From Forficula auricularia (Eukaryota > Arthropoda > Insecta > Dermaptera > Forficulidae): 64,000 nt of DNA. The DNA lies in NCBI GenBank assembly GCA_024734495.1, contig JALMQS010000055.1, forward strand, positions 12,234,552-12,298,551, in the 5' to 3' direction. A program made the translations under genes and the position numbers. This document shows, in pieces, positions 1 through 11,519 of this stretch. Position 1 is the first letter of the stretch. Every line of letters starts with the position of its first letter. The notes beneath the pieces were generated by a model. That model was given only the letters and a program-made list of their open reading frames with translations. It made no database searches and had not been told where the DNA came from.

Positions 1-140
1 TCTCTCTCTCTTTTTCTATTTAATTCTTCTTTCTTTTTCTTCTTCTCTCTCTCTCTAACTCTTTCTTCTATCATCTTTCTACATCTACATTTTCATCACT
101 TTCTCTATTTCTTTTACTTTCTCTCTACCAATATCATTAT
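1..140. repeat. CT-rich low-complexity tract
   Basis: The first 140 bases are almost pure pyrimidine on the plus strand, made of TCT and CTTT runs. They look like a degraded (CT)n microsatellite. No gene or promoter element can be read here. Confidence 0.8.
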
Positions 141-500
141 GATCTTTTTACCGCCTGGCCTGGCAACCCTCTACATGTTGCTGGTGCCTTTTCTATTTAC
201 ATTGGCGTGTCTCACCACACCATTCATTTATCATCTCATACTAGATGTCGGCCTGCTAATACTAGCCGCTAATTTTTTCAAATAAAAATAAAACAAAAAA
301 ACATAAAATTGTTTAAAAAAATGTTGATTTTTTCAAATACCTTTATTCTTTATAAATTATCCTATCAAAGAAATCAAATTTATTTTATATTTCAGCCTAA
401 GTACTTTTTTTTAATTTCGCCTGAGTACTTCAACTATACGACTATCTATTGGTTCTTTAGACGAGAAGAGAAGGGGTATTTACACTTGATAAAGCCCTAA
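141..500. other. AT-rich sequence, no gene seen
   Basis: A short stretch with more balanced composition (about 145-275) is followed by A/T-rich DNA. A 63-codon frame at 309-500 is rich in Phe, Tyr and Ile. That composition is expected by chance in AT-rich DNA, so I do not call it a gene. Confidence 0.6.
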
Positions 501-504
501 GCTA

Positions 505-906
505 ATTGAGATATGGGGCCCTTTATAAGTCCAGATATTATATGTCAGTGCCAAATATGACTTCGGATACCTAGAAGGTTAAACTGAAATACAATTAAGA
601 AGTATATAGATAGTGAAATATTAAATCTTTAACTCAAAATCATTTTTAATAACAAACTTAAATATGCAAACTCTGATAAAAAGAATCAAAAGTTATTTTA
701 AAGCACAATTTAGAAGGGATTATTATCTAATCTTTTGAGACATGTAATAAGGATTAAGGAATTATATTAAACTAAAATAGGACAAATAATGCTGCAGTAT
801 ATTTAAGTATATATGACAATTGTTCATTCGGACAATTTTTTGGGGGGCCACCAAGAAAGTGGGGGCCCTAAGCTTGTGTAGCTCATACGTAAATCCTGCA
901 CTGCTC
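505..906. mobile_element. probable old hAT-type element, degraded
   Basis: Read on the minus strand, the right end begins CAGTGCAGGATTTACG near 906 and continues into a G/C-run block (GGGCCCCCAC) at 838-875. This is the usual look of a hAT terminus. At 514-530 a second block, TGGGGCCCTTTATAAG, may be the other end. No clear 8-bp target duplication was found, so the limits are approximate. Confidence 0.35.
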
Positions 907-2700
907 TGAACTATGTCAACATTCTTCAACATGAGGGAAAACAGGAGCATCACAAATCAGCAGCTGCCAACATTCTCTACAAATTATATTTAGGGATATT
1001 AAGATAAAAGAAGATGAAATAAATATGAGATTTAAAGTTAAGATCAAATGCTAGAAATAGAAAATGTTTTTTGAATCCTAGAATAAATTCATTCAGTCAA
1101 TCAAAAGTATTTCTTACACGTGTATAAAAAAGTAGCAATAAGTTAAGATAGTGAAAAATTATTATTTTATTAATTTGATAGATTTAAGATCAATACTCAA
1201 TTTTTATTAAAATAAATAAAGAAAAACCTAATATTAGAGGAAATTAGTATATAAATCTGTCGAAACATCTAGAGGCTGTTCAGAGAAAGGGCAATGCATA
1301 TAATATGATATCCTTCTTCATTCTTATAAACATATATATTTTGTTTTAATTTTTATTTGAATAGTATATATATGAATTGTTATAGACTTGAAACTTGGTG
1401 CTTTATTCAAAAGTTAACACCAATTTTCGAATAAAACTAAAAGCTGATAAATAATCAATCATGGATATTCAAATGAAAGCTATAAGCCATATGGAATTTT
1501 TATTATAATTGAATTTGTTATTTTTAGTTCAAAGTATGATTTTCAAAAAAGGCACACTTTTAAAACTCAGCACTCGTTAATAAGTAGGTTAATAATAGTA
1601 GAGCATGAAACATGACAACATTTCAAGTCCATATCAACAGTGGCTATTTGAATAATAATTAGAAAAATTATATATTAATAAGGATATGGGGATGAAAAAT
1701 TGTAGTTTGTAGGTGCTAAGTTGGATATGTCAAATGAACAAACACACCCCAAAGCTAGCAACTTGGAGGCTCGCAATAAGGCTAGGCTTAATATTTGGTG
1801 TGTGATTTACACAAATAAGGGATTTTTGTTATTCAAATACTCATTTTGACGAAAATCAAAGGCACTAGTTAACATTATTCTTATGAGAGAAAAGAATTTG
1901 TTTCTTCGATAATTTTCTACCTATAGATGTCAGGAGAGTGGATTCTCTATTACATGACATTTAATTATTAATTTTATATAACTAGAAGAGATGTGTGATA
2001 GGTGTATCGTGAATTTTGGCAATATGTTTTACATAGATTGGACTCTAGACAAATTTTCAAATAATAAAAAAATATTTAAATGGACTATAGTTGGGAAAAT
2101 TTTAAAAATTTTGGATTAAAATAGCTACATAGTTATGAAAACTTTATTTTTTCCATAAAACCCAATAAAAACAAAATTCACACTTAATTTTTAATCTTTT
2201 AAATTAACACCTTCTATATTCAGACCCAAAGAAGAAAAATAATTATTCGATAAGCTCTTTAATGAAATTACATCGAGGTCTTGTTTTAAATAAAGTATAT
2301 TTTTTAAAAATAATTTGGGAAAATAAAGAATAAATTTAGATAGAAGCAGAAGCAGATAACTGCTGGAATTAATAGGACGAAAAAGACGTTAAATAATTTT
2401 AAATAATATATTTATTAAAAATTAATCTAATCTAAATTGTAAATTCCAATAAAATAGAAAAAATAGTAAAAATTAATTTGGTATTTATAGGAGAATCTAC
2501 TTCAACCTAATCCCCTTTTAGTGCTCAAATCTAAGCAGTGCTGAGAATTTGTTGCATAACTACGCCTAGTAGGCGCACTCAGTTGGGCAATCAAAGCGAT
2601 CTTTTCGTGGTGGATTCCATTTTATTAATGATCTTAAGCCTTATACACCACAAGTTTTTGTCTAAAAATTAAATAAATATTTTTTAAACAATTTCTACTC
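907..2700. other. AT-rich sequence, no gene seen
   Basis: Mostly A/T-rich sequence without repeats or coding frames that I recognise. At about 1266-1300 the plus strand can be read as LEAVQRKGNA. This resembles the LEAVQRR segment near the C-terminus of many non-LTR retrotransposon proteins, but it is too short to call. Confidence 0.6.
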
Positions 2701-2779
2701 AAAGTAATTTGTTAAGTAATAAGTATAAAATAAATCGGCCAAAAGCGAGAGGAGCTCACATGCAGAAGAGGGAGGGTTC

Positions 2780-2950
2780 CAAACTACTTGAGATAACAAT
2801 TTCGTTATTCTCGGTGATGAAGAGAGAAGGAATGAATATGTGGAATTTTTATAATTTTAAGTTAAGCCATCCATTTATGAACTCCAATAGATACAAAAAT
2901 CGTCTAAAAATTGCCACTTTGAGGTCCACTCACACCATCATTTTAAAGTG
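2780..2950 (+). repeat. interspersed coding-like relic (copy 1 of 5)
   Basis: This segment shares words with four other places in the window (31390-31620, 41750-41885 minus, 45040-45170, 53020-53200). The shared order is a motif near GAAGGAATTTGTG, then TTTTAAGTTAAGCCAT, then a motif around RYKN, then CATCATTTTAAAG. Here it is open for 80 codons (2709-2951). The pattern suggests decayed copies of one transposon, but I cannot assign the family. Confidence 0.45.
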
Positions 2951-3063
2951 AATTAAAGATACAAAAATTTAGCTCAATTAGATTAGAGTAGATCTTTACA
3001 GGTATATCTCAGATAGCATGATAAAAATATTTTTGACAACACGAAAAATTCAAATAAAAGTAA

Positions 3064-3605
3064 AAATAAACTGCAACAGATCTTTACTAAACTTTATCCA
3101 AAGTCATTTGAAATATTAATATGTTTATTCCTTTATTATTAAACAGATATCAGTGACTATTTGCAGTCCATGTTGACTTAAAATAAAAAATAGCCGTCGA
3201 TTCTCATCTAAAACTTGAGGAATAATCATTCTACACTGGATTTTTGACGTTTCGATTATTATTGGTAACCATTGCTGAAGACATGGAGGAATCGACTTAA
3301 AATCAAAAATAACAATCGATTCTTATTTAATACTAAAGGAATAACCTTATTGCATTCCATTTTTGATGTTTTAATTATCAATGGTAACCTCTTCTGAAAA
3401 TATGGAAGAATTGACTTAAAATCAAAAAGACTAAACTAACTAGACTCTTTTATGGTAAACAACTCAAGCTTGCTAAAATTCAACCTAAATGAATATCTAC
3501 AATATGTGACTTAGTTTGAGGCCATGGGTTCCGTAGTATTTACCTGAGGACCCTTTGAATTCGCGCTTGCCGCAAGACCAATTACTATACTTGGGATAAA
3601 GTAAA
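3064..3605 (+). repeat. interspersed repeat with two degenerate units of the 119-bp repeat
   Basis: It opens with a block (AAACTGCAACAGATC...) that recurs near 57000. Next come two diverged units containing GACGTTTCG and TGAAGACATGGAGGAAT (about 3240-3420). It closes with a block around CCATGGGTTCCGTAGT that recurs at 7525. The same modules occur in the 6233-7620 array, in inverted orientation for the unit, so this is one repeat family. Confidence 0.55.
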
Positions 3606-3689
3606 AAAAATATATACTAAATTAATCGAGGAAGTAATGTCCATGTAAATGTTTTTGAATGATGGCCCTTATTGAGAGAACTATCATTT

Positions 3690-3860
3690 GTCTAACAATT
3701 AATAATTAATTGGATTGGGGGGTAAATTTAGACGATCATTGTTATAGATAAGAAAGAGCTTGGGGTTCGACCCCTGATGAACTTCAGCATTAGTATGGAA
3801 GCAAGAGAATGAGAATTCATCATCAATTAATATTAATACTAGGCTTTAAAAGAAAGTTTT
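3690..3860 (+). repeat. SINE-like relic with tRNA-type B box
   Basis: A T-arm-like hairpin with the internal promoter B-box core GGGGTTCGACCCC lies at 3772-3785. It is preceded by a short possible D-arm-like stretch. The 5' part does not fold as a tRNA, so this is read as a decayed tRNA-derived SINE and not a tRNA gene. Confidence 0.4.
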
Positions 3861-3954
3861 TAGTCCACCTGTAGAGCCTAGAGGCAAGGCCATTTTATCA
3901 AAGTAGACTTTTGTACCGAAATGTCATGGTAAAAATAAAATTTCTATTTTTTAA

Positions 3955-4215
3955 TTAAAAAAGACATTAATTAATCTGGCGACCATAACCTCAACAGATG
4001 AGTTGCTTACCATGGTTGTTGATGATGTTGACTGTTGTCTTTCCAGCACTCGGAAGAAATTGATGTCAACGAGGAACGTATTAATAGAGGCCGGCTGTGG
4101 CCATCCTTCGTCTCTCCTCGGCTGTTTTGGCACTACTTGCTTCCCTTTTCATCATCATTAACAACCTCTACGCCGGCATTAAGTTTAAAGCTGGAATCAT
4201 TTGAAATTTAATATC
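3955..4215 (+). other. GC-richer island with exon-like fragment, unassigned
   Basis: The base composition is clearly less AT-rich than its surroundings. A possible 3' splice site TGTCTTTCCAG ends at 4048 and is followed by a frame open for about 55 codons to a TAA near 4210. A different frame in the same stretch reads as a hydrophobic segment (VLALLASLFIII). The frames contradict each other, so this is only a candidate exon remnant. Confidence 0.25.
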
Positions 4216-4708
4216 CCGTAAAAAATTGAATACTCCCGGCAAGCAAGCAATTTAATATAAATAACTTTGATTTTATAAAACCTATAAATTTAGAATTTTT
4301 CTGCCCATTAAAAATAAGGAGAGAGTGGGTGGAAAAGAAGGTGGACAGTTCATTAAATTCATGGATCAGTGGGAAAGTTTTTTGCTCGATTAATTTTCTG
4401 TTTTCCAATTTTGCAATTATATTTAACTATGCATTTAAGCTTATAATAAATGAGCGCGACTCTCTTCTGTATCTATATAGCTTTATTTAGTACATATTTC
4501 TAAATAGAAAATGCAATAATCTCTTTATCCCAGTATATAATTTTTCTTATAATAAATGTATAGTAATTTATTTTAAACATGAAAAACTAATACCCTAGGC
4601 TGGTTTTGAGATTATACAATCCAGTAAGAGTTGGTAATTAATTATTTAAAAAATTCATTTTTGCAAAAGTAAGAAATAAGTAATAATACATAAATAAATA
4701 ATATGTTT
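4216..4708. other. AT-rich sequence, no gene seen
   Basis: AT-rich DNA with no recognisable repeat terminus. The short minus-strand frame at 4208-4408 has no family features. Confidence 0.6.
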
Positions 4709-4862
4709 TAAAATTGAAAGGTTTTTTAGTCAGAAACTAATAAAAGAAAATAATTAGCTGGAATCATTGTCTTTACTTAAAACTACTAATAAAAGACAAT
4801 AATTAACTGGAATTATTGTCTTTTATTAGTTTGTGACTAAAAAAACCTTTCAATTTAAAAAT
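4709..4862. repeat. small palindromic element (hairpin)
   Basis: The left end AAATTGAAAGGTTTTTTAGTC (4711 on) is matched in inverted order by GACTAAAAAAACCTTTCAATTT at the right end. The interior is two near-copies of an inverted AATAATTARCTGGAAT block. The whole 150 bp can fold into one hairpin. It looks like a MITE or fold-back element; no target duplication was identified. Confidence 0.6.
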
Positions 4863-4969
4863 AATTAAATAATTAAGTCACTTAAGTTTTTGAAGAATTT
4901 TATAACAATAAATAATATGTTGATGCGATCACAATTTTTTTCTTTTCTAACGTACCTATATATCAAGTA

Positions 4970-5104
4970 GTTTTTAAGGAATTTGGTGTTGGTACTTGGT
5001 GAAACATTTTTTAAAAATTATTGAATAAAAAATACTTGGTAGGTTTCACATTAATTTGATAATTGATGTGAAACCCACTAAGTATTTTTTATCCAATAAC
5101 TATA
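4970..5104 (+). mobile_element. GGTGTTGG-leader palindromic element (short copy)
   Basis: The leader TTTAAGGAATTTGGTGTTGG is followed by GTGAAACAT, then a palindrome at about 5022-5100 whose arms include AATACTTGGTAGGTTTCAC and its inverse. The same leader begins the elements at 14376 and 50179. This copy lacks the ribozyme-like core seen in the other two. Possible flanking duplications (CTATATA...) are imperfect. Confidence 0.55.
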
Positions 5105-5384
5105 TAAGTATCTAGAATAAAATAGAATAGAATTTTGTATTGATGCTCAGAGAATGAAGATTTTGATAAAATTTACATATTTTTCATGTTTTTGATGAAT
5201 AAACAGAAATAATAAAAACAAAAACAATATGGAAATAAAAAAATAATGAAGAATATACAAAAAAGTTGTATAAATATAAATATGGGTACAAAAGTAAAGT
5301 TTTGAAACAAAATTATAAAAATAAGAAACAATGCAAGAAGAGAAAGTGAACAATTAAAAATAACAATCTCCATAGGCAAGAATC

Positions 5385-5600
5385 TGATAAATAATCAAAC
5401 GATGAAGAGGGAGGCCCGAGTTCAAGCCTCGCTCACGGCGAAAACTTGACTGACTATAATCTGGATCCAGGTGGGATATGATAGGGTTGGTGGGGGAGAG
5501 GAGAGGGTTCAAGAGGCGAAAACTCTTGGATAGACTAGTAAGATGACCGCCGTTACCGTTAATATGTATTTAAAATCCGTCTTTGTCGGGCCTCTTAGTA
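5385..5600 (+). repeat. possible SINE or unassigned GC-richer repeat
   Basis: A block of higher GC content includes a B-box-like GAGTTCAAGCCTC at about 5419. No matching A box, tail or target duplication was found. I leave the class open. Confidence 0.25.
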
Positions 5601-6181
5601 GCACCCCATAATTATTTATACTTCATGATACTCAGAAATTTTTTCAAAATTCGTTAGTAAAATTTTTATCTCAGTTGGATGAGTAGTTTCAGAGTTAAAG
5701 TGACATAAGTAACAACAAAGGCGCCTATTTTTCTTCATTAACATTAGTATAGATTTGAATCTTTTATTTTTGTGTTTGTATATCTGTCACGATATTTCAA
5801 AAACAAAATATCGTACTTTTTTCAATTAAATTTCATTTAATGCTAAGTTATTATCCTTAAAAGGTTTTCTTTCTCTTTTGTATGCACACAGACAGAATGG
5901 GCTGAGTCAGGTCATTTTTCTTAAATACTTTGGAGACATATTATGGGCTGGTTCTCAATTCTTATCAATTTTTGTCATTTTGTGTGTCAAAATACTTCGC
6001 GATTTGACGTTTCGGTTTGTAAAAATTCCCATTTTGAGCACTTCTAAGAGCTCACTTCGATTCCAAACCAATCCATGAATTGAGTTTCTCTTCTTTTTAC
6101 GAAAACTTATTGGGAATTCTTTAGTTTTTGTTGACTTATTTAGAGTATGACCGTGAGAAAGAATATGGAATACTTTATATC
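5601..6181. other. AT-rich sequence, no gene seen
   Basis: No repeat ends are recognisable. A 66-codon plus frame (5878-6078) has no motif or family resemblance. Confidence 0.55.
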
Positions 6182-6232
6182 AGTGTTTTTCAACCTTTTT
6201 CGTGACGCGACCCCCGTAGTATGAAAAAAATT

Positions 6233-6880
6233 GAGAATCAATCGCTATTTTTGATTTTAAGTCGATTCCTCTATGTCTTCAGCAATGGTTACCAATAAAA
6301 GCGAAACGTCAAAAATCCAATATAGAATGATTATTCCTCAAGTACTAGATGAGAATCAATCGCTATTTTTGGTTTAAATTCGATTTCTCTATGTCTTCAG
6401 CAATGGTTACTAATAAAAACCGAAACGTCAAAAATCCAATTTAGAATGATTATTCCTCAAGTACTAGATGAGAATCAATCGCAATTTTTGGTTTAAAGTC
6501 GATTTCTCTATGTCTTCAGCAATGGTTACTAATAAAAACCGAAACGTCAAAAATCCAATTTAGAATGATTATTCCTCAAGTACTAGATGAGAATCAATCG
6601 CTATTTTTGGTTTAAAATCGATTTCTCTATGTCTTCAGCAATGGTTACTAATAAAAACCGAAACGTCAAAAATCCAATATAGAATGATTATTCCTCAAGT
6701 ACTAGATGAGAATCAATCGCTATTTTTGGTTTAAAGTCGATTTCTCTATGTCTTCAGCAATGGTTACTAATAAAAACCGAAACGTCAAAAATCCAATTTA
6801 GAATGATTATTCCTCAAGAACTAGATGAGAATCAATCGCTATTTTTGGTTTAAAATCGATTTCTCTGTCTTCAGCAAAGG
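6233..6880 (+). repeat. tandem array, about 119-bp unit, 5.5 copies
   Basis: Unit starts (GAGAATCAATCGC) fall at 6233, 6351, 6470, 6589, 6708 and 6827, giving a period of 118-119 bp. The copies are nearly identical. Each has TCTTCAGCAATGGTTAC and CCGAAACGTCAAAAATCC. Related single or double units occur at 3240-3420 and 57440-57560 in the opposite orientation. The high identity suggests recent unequal exchange or slippage inside one transposon copy. Confidence 0.9.
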
Positions 6881-7620
6881 TAACGGATAAGAAAACAACG
6901 CAGTTGCTATGGTTACTCATAAAAATTCCTCCCAAATTTTTAGCATTTCACAGAGAGAAGCCTATCCATTCTTACTTAAGCAAGGCTATATGAGCTATAT
7001 TAAAACTTTCAAATGAATAAATTTTAAAGAATTTAAAAAATTAAAAAAGTACCATCTTACTCTAGAGTAAAGTACTTTAAAATATAATTTTACTAAAAAC
7101 TTTATTTAACCTTTTTTGTGGTCCCCAAGGTACTTAATTAGGATATTAAATTTCATCAAAATTGCTTAAGTCATTTTCAAGATATTTAGAAAAAACTAAA
7201 AAAGTACCGAAATAAAGTACTAATGTTTGTGGGCCGATATGTACCAAAAACTAATCAGCGCTTCATTTTGTTAAACTAATGGTAGGTTTTTAATTTCATT
7301 TCAATCGGTGCAACGGTGTGGAAAAAATCGTGGGCCAAAAAAGCGATAACATCCATCCATACATACATCCATCCATACATCCATCCATACGCACGCACTA
7401 AATGAAAAAATCGCACTTTTTGGCCTCTCTGACCAGACCCCATGTAATTTTTGGCAAAACCGTCACGTGCTAAAATTTAACCTAATTGAATACTACAATT
7501 TGTGACTTTAATTGAGTCCATGGGTTCCGTAGTCTTTACCTGAGGACCTTTTGAAGCCACGCTTGTCCAGAGAGCGATGTACAATACTTTACCCATGCTT
7601 TGCATTGGACAAAGTAAAAA
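6881..7620 (+). repeat. body and end of the nested interspersed repeat
   Basis: It continues from the tandem array with a block shared with 56860-56940 (AAAGTACTTTAAAATATAAT). A (CATC/CATA)n microsatellite follows at 7345-7392. The end CAATACTTTACCC...GACAAAGTAAAAA at 7590-7618 resembles the ends at about 3590, 20270 and 23215. It is inserted in the hAT relic. Confidence 0.55.
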
Positions 7621-7985
7621 TTAGTGACCCACTACCCCCCTCTGTTGAGAGGCCCGGCTCGTGACTTGAGTACAATTTTTCATTTTTTTCATAATAAAAA
7701 ACACATAAAAACAGAAAAAAGTATTGATTTATTATTTATTATTATAAATCCTGATATAAATTAATAAAAAAAATATAATTATTGAAAAATGTAGGTATTA
7801 TAAACCAATAAACCTACAAAAAGTCACTAGACGGGTCTACCAGGCCCAGCCGGCCTCAGAGGACGGGCTCGTGACTTTGTGTACAATTTTTCATTTTTTT
7901 ACCATATAGTAAAAAACACAATAACAGTAAAAAAGTATTGATTTATTACTGAGGTTTCGCGACCCTCCAGGGGACACAGGATGAT

Positions 7986-8812
7986 AGAACTTAAAATATA
8001 TTCATCGAGTAAATGCATTCAAACCAAGAAGAGTTATCTAAAAACTATTTTAAGTTTTATTTTTTTTCTATCCTATGAAAAAACGTGCCTCTCTCCGACC
8101 AAACTCTGCAGAGTGATGTAAAGATCTCGCACTCTGATTCTGTCTTAGTTTGCTTGGCAAGATATTTAGCTTTTTTTAACTTTCTGTTGATAATATCAAG
8201 TGATGATGATAATCTGGAATATATCAAATGAGGGAAGAGATACGAAAATATAAAATTCTATTTTAAAGTTGAAAGAATAAAAATATGCATTTAGAAATTG
8301 AATTTATATTTTATATACAAGATTTTAGTCGATCATATTTGATGGGTTAAACTAAATATTATTAATAACATATGATGTGTGCGCAAAAGGTCTACTTCTA
8401 CTTACAACTTCCCCTTTTTTGAATCACCCTCTCAATTTCCCCTTCAAATTACCCCACTGGAAAACAAAAACACCAGAAGTAAAGGGATAATTTAAACCAA
8501 AACCCTGGTGTATTTATCCAAGCCGATACCCAACTTTAATCTGAAAGTCCATTACTTTACGACTTACTATTTATCAGATAAGCTTAGGAGTTTCCCATAT
8601 TTTTGCAAAACGTTTAACCAGCTCCGTTATTATTATTATTTCACCGTCAGTCACATTATGCCCATATATATAGATATGTTTGATATATATAATTCTTGAC
8701 AATGATAACGATTAAAAAAAATATTTAGTCTTATGAGATAACCTTATTTAACCATTAATTCTAATCAAAGCAAAATTCCTATTCAAGAATATATATTAAT
8801 TATTGAGTACAA
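7986..8812. other. AT-rich sequence, no gene seen
   Basis: No assignable feature. A slightly GC-richer patch at 8080-8170 has open frames on the minus strand but no recognisable protein. Confidence 0.55.
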
Positions 8813-8816
8813 TTAA

Positions 8817-9325
8817 GGTAGTTCTTTCACAAATGCAAAAATTCAAGAAGTCTTCGAAACTTGGAATATAAATCATTAAAAGCATATTAAACACACCATT
8901 AAAATTTGAAGACGATTTACCACACCAAACATGAAATAATTGGAATTAAAAATGAAATTTTTTACATATGGTCGATTAGGAAAGGGTGTGAAAATGATCA
9001 TTATTTTATTTTCCATCATTGAAGGACTTTCACCATCTTGATGAAAAACTAATATTTGTTAGAATAATATATTTGGAGTAACTTAAAAAAAATTGAAATT
9101 ATTTACCACGTAGTTTTGATAAAAAAAAAAACATATTTGGGCGATTATTTTTAGTGGAGGGGATAAAATATCAATGGCTTGGAAACGATCCATTCATAAA
9201 TAGAATATAGTAGCGTAAAAAGTACAGTCACGTTAAAAAACATAATCTAAATTTTTGCACCGTTCATATGTATAGAATGGTTACGAGGTTAAAACTTTTT
9301 GTGTGGTTGTCTCGAAAGAACTACT
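8817..9325 (+). mobile_element. TTAA-site DNA element, family T1, copy 1
   Basis: It is flanked by TTAA at 8813-8816 and 9326-9329. Terminal inverted repeats are GGTAGTTCTTTC and GAAAGAACTACT. The 509-bp body has no open frame and matches 32030-32552 in the same orientation, and 44346-44898 and 62446-62963 in reverse. The TTAA duplication is typical of piggyBac-type transposition; the terminal sequence itself does not prove that superfamily. Confidence 0.8.
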
Positions 9326-9329
9326 TTAA

Positions 9330-10202
9330 AAAAAATAATAGGTAATAATAATTTTTTTAATTCTAAATTTTAAGGTATTCATCTACTTAGAATTGACTAA
9401 ATGAAAGCAACTAATTGAAGACGTCAAATTACGAAAAATTTGAGAGGCGAGAGGAATCCAATACTTTAACTTATATTAATAAAAAATTAGAATTTATAAA
9501 TATCAATATTCGATTAAAATTACAAATTTCAGAGTCTAGTCTCGAAACGAAACAATTTAGATTTTTCTAAATTAAGTAAAAAAAATTAGGCAAAATATTA
9601 ACAAATAAACTATAATATTTTTCAAAAATCCGGCTTAATTTTTATGGGATCTTTCAAAAAATGAAATGTCAAATTTATTAATTTTCGAAATTTATCTAGC
9701 CCAGCGGCTCTTAACCTATGAGCAGCCTTATAATAAAGGGCCGCAAAATATCTGAAAGAGGGGCTTGGAAGAAATGAACATGTCGAAAAAATTGTTTATT
9801 GATACGATGATAATAAAAAGCATAACAACATTGCAACGAAAAAATGTTTTCTGATATTAAAATGATTCGCCTATATATTTTTAAAGTAGATTTTTCATTT
9901 TTTATTTTTCTTATTTATCAGGGGGTGTGGCTGAAATCGTGGAGAAAAAAATGGTAAGCCATATGTGAGGGTCGATAGAAATGTAATTTATTAAGGAATT
10001 CTTATTTATATACCTATAAAAATATTAAAGTAAAATTCCGAATTCAGCCTCAAAACAATATATTAATTTTTGTCTAAATCGTGGAGAAAATAAAATTTTC
10101 TGGGAAAATTATTTCAATCTAACCTTGTGATCATGTTTGTATCTCCATTGCAAACAACTATTAAAATTTGGACTTATTAAATTCAGAACTTTTTGTTGAA
10201 AA
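9330..10202. other. AT-rich sequence with one decayed hAT end
   Basis: At 9702-9735 the text CAGCGGCTCTTAACCTATGAG resembles a hAT terminus, without a partner end. The rest is AT-rich and unassigned. Confidence 0.4.
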
Positions 10203-10203
10203 G

Positions 10204-10376
10204 GGGACCGTCCATAAATTACGTCACACGAATTTCAAGATTTTTAGACCCCCCTTCCACCTGTATCCCATTCTGTCACATTTTCATTGAGCCTCCCCCC
10301 TGAATTGTGACGTCACACTATAACTTTTATATTTATATTTGAAAAAATTTTAATTTTTTAATTTTTTAAAAATCTT
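10204..10376 (+). mobile_element. left part of a GGGACCGTCC MITE
   Basis: It begins GGGACCGTCCATAAATTACG and continues GTCACACGAATTTC. This is the same start as the full elements at 16524-16812 and 48442-48748. The right half is missing, and retrotransposon sequence starts directly after, so the copy was truncated by or together with the LINE insertion. Confidence 0.75.
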
Positions 10377-10380
10377 CTTG

Positions 10381-11519
10381 CCAAATTGACCTCCGTCAGC
10401 CTTGCACCAAAACTCTGTAAGTTGCTCGAAAGTTTTCTTTCAGACCGTAATATTAAGGTTGTCATCGATGGAATATCATCTTCCCCCTTCCACACCAAAG
10501 CTGGAGTTCCTCAGGGATTGGTTATCTCCCCTACGCTTTTTCTTATCTATATCAACGACCTTCTAAACTTGCCCTCCAATCAGGTACATTGTTACGCAGA
10601 TGACAGCACCCTACATAACGCCCCTGCATCGCATAAAAACCGTGCAGACATTGCCTCCTCAATTAATTTAGACTTATGCAATCTTAAAAACTGGGGATCC
10701 CAAAACTTAGTTAACTTCAATGCAGTGAAAACTCGGTGTTGCCTTATTTCTAGGCGCGTCGACAGAAACCTCCCAAACATATCATTCGACTCAAACTCAC
10801 TAGAATTCAGGGATAAAATTTCAATGCTAGGCGTAACTCTAGGGTCTGACCTTTCATGGAATGACCATATCTCAACCACTGCTGAAGCTGCAGACGCGCA
10901 AGCTTGGTCTCCTATTTAGGTCTAGACGCTGTTATACTCCCAGTCAACTTCTTATACTGTATAAGGCTCAAATTCGTCCCTGTCTCGAATATGGCTCTCA
11001 TCTGTGGAGGGGTGCCTCCAAGCATTCTCTTGCTACACTGGATGAAATTCAGAAGCGAGCAATTAAAGTAATAGGAGACCCGGCTCTAACCAACTCACTC
11101 GACTCCCTGGCTCACCGAAGAACTGTTTCTGCCTTTTCTCTGTACTACAGATACTATCACGGTGTCTGTTGAGTCGAGCTGAAATCAATTATCCCCCCTA
11201 ATGGCCTCTTTACGAGAAACACGCGGTTTTCAAACGCTCAGCACCCCTTCGCTGTCAAATTGGATAAAAGTCGAACAAGCGCTTTCGCCAACCCTTTTAT
11301 CCCTATATCCTCCAGAGACTGGAACTCGCTCCCTGCCACCATCTTTCCCGCGACTTATAACCTTCAGCTATTTAAGACCCGTATCCACAGATACCTTCGA
11401 CCCCCGCCCAGCCCATAAAATTCTTTCTTCTTCTTTTCACGATGGAGGGGCCAACCCAGGCCTTTAGGGGTTGCACCTTTTTGGTGTAACTCCTTCTTTC
11501 ATCATTTTCATTAAAAAAA
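10381..11519 (+). mobile_element. 5'-truncated non-LTR retrotransposon (LINE), copy 1
   Basis: It contains the end of a reverse transcriptase, a C-terminal domain and a 3' end with GGTGTAACTCCTTC and an A-rich tail at 11510-11522. The 3' end matches the copy at 12609-13019. 5' truncation and a poly-A tail fit target-primed reverse transcription. The protein text suggests the CR1/Jockey-like group of insect LINEs; the exact clade is uncertain. Confidence 0.85.
10386..11467 (+). pseudogene. reverse transcriptase C-terminal part of a LINE, broken
   Basis: The translation shows the RT palm: VPQG at residues 41-44 of the first frame, then LFLIYINDLL, and the catalytic YADD at residues 70-73 (about 10593-10604). 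A thumb and C-terminal region with LYKAQIRPCLEYGSHLW follows, ending with LQLFKTRIHRYL. Compared with the open copy at 12609-12969 it carries a 1-nt shift near 10890, a TCA-to-TGA stop at 11170-11172, and one extra C in the C-run near 11402. The N-terminus (endonuclease and RT fingers) is absent because of 5' truncation. It is not functional. Confidence 0.9.

Larger units (their letters stand above)
6182..7985 (+). mobile_element. hAT element relic, interrupted by a nested repeat
   Basis: The left end CAGTGTTTTTCAACC at 6182 and the following GACGCGACCCC match the better preserved hAT at 19513-20537. After the nested insertion (about 6230-7620) the hAT body resumes with GAGAGGCCCGGCTCGTGAC at 7651 and is partly duplicated near 7858. 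The right end (GCGACCCTCCAGG near 7968) is decayed. It has no coding capacity and is non-autonomous. Confidence 0.6.

Noticed and set aside
1260..1300. LINE relic (LEAVQRKG)
   Set aside because: Only about ten residues resemble a LINE; too short to support a feature.
2709..2951. 80-codon frame as a host gene
   Set aside because: Its text recurs in decayed form at four other places, so it is part of a repeat.
3951..4133. 60-codon minus-strand gene
   Set aside because: The opposite strand has equally open frames with a splice-acceptor-like site; evidence is contradictory.
5147..5379. Phenylalanine/leucine/isoleucine-rich minus frames resembling membrane proteins
   Set aside because: Two overlapping frames with the same hydrophobic look; this is the translation of an A-rich plus strand.
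6289..6310. Hammerhead core in each unit of the 119-bp array
   Set aside because: GAAACGTC and a GGTT/AACC stem are present, but the CTGANGA box is not upstream on the same strand.
6233..6880. CRISPR-like array
   Set aside because: Units are contiguous 119-bp repeats without spacers, in a eukaryotic transposon context.
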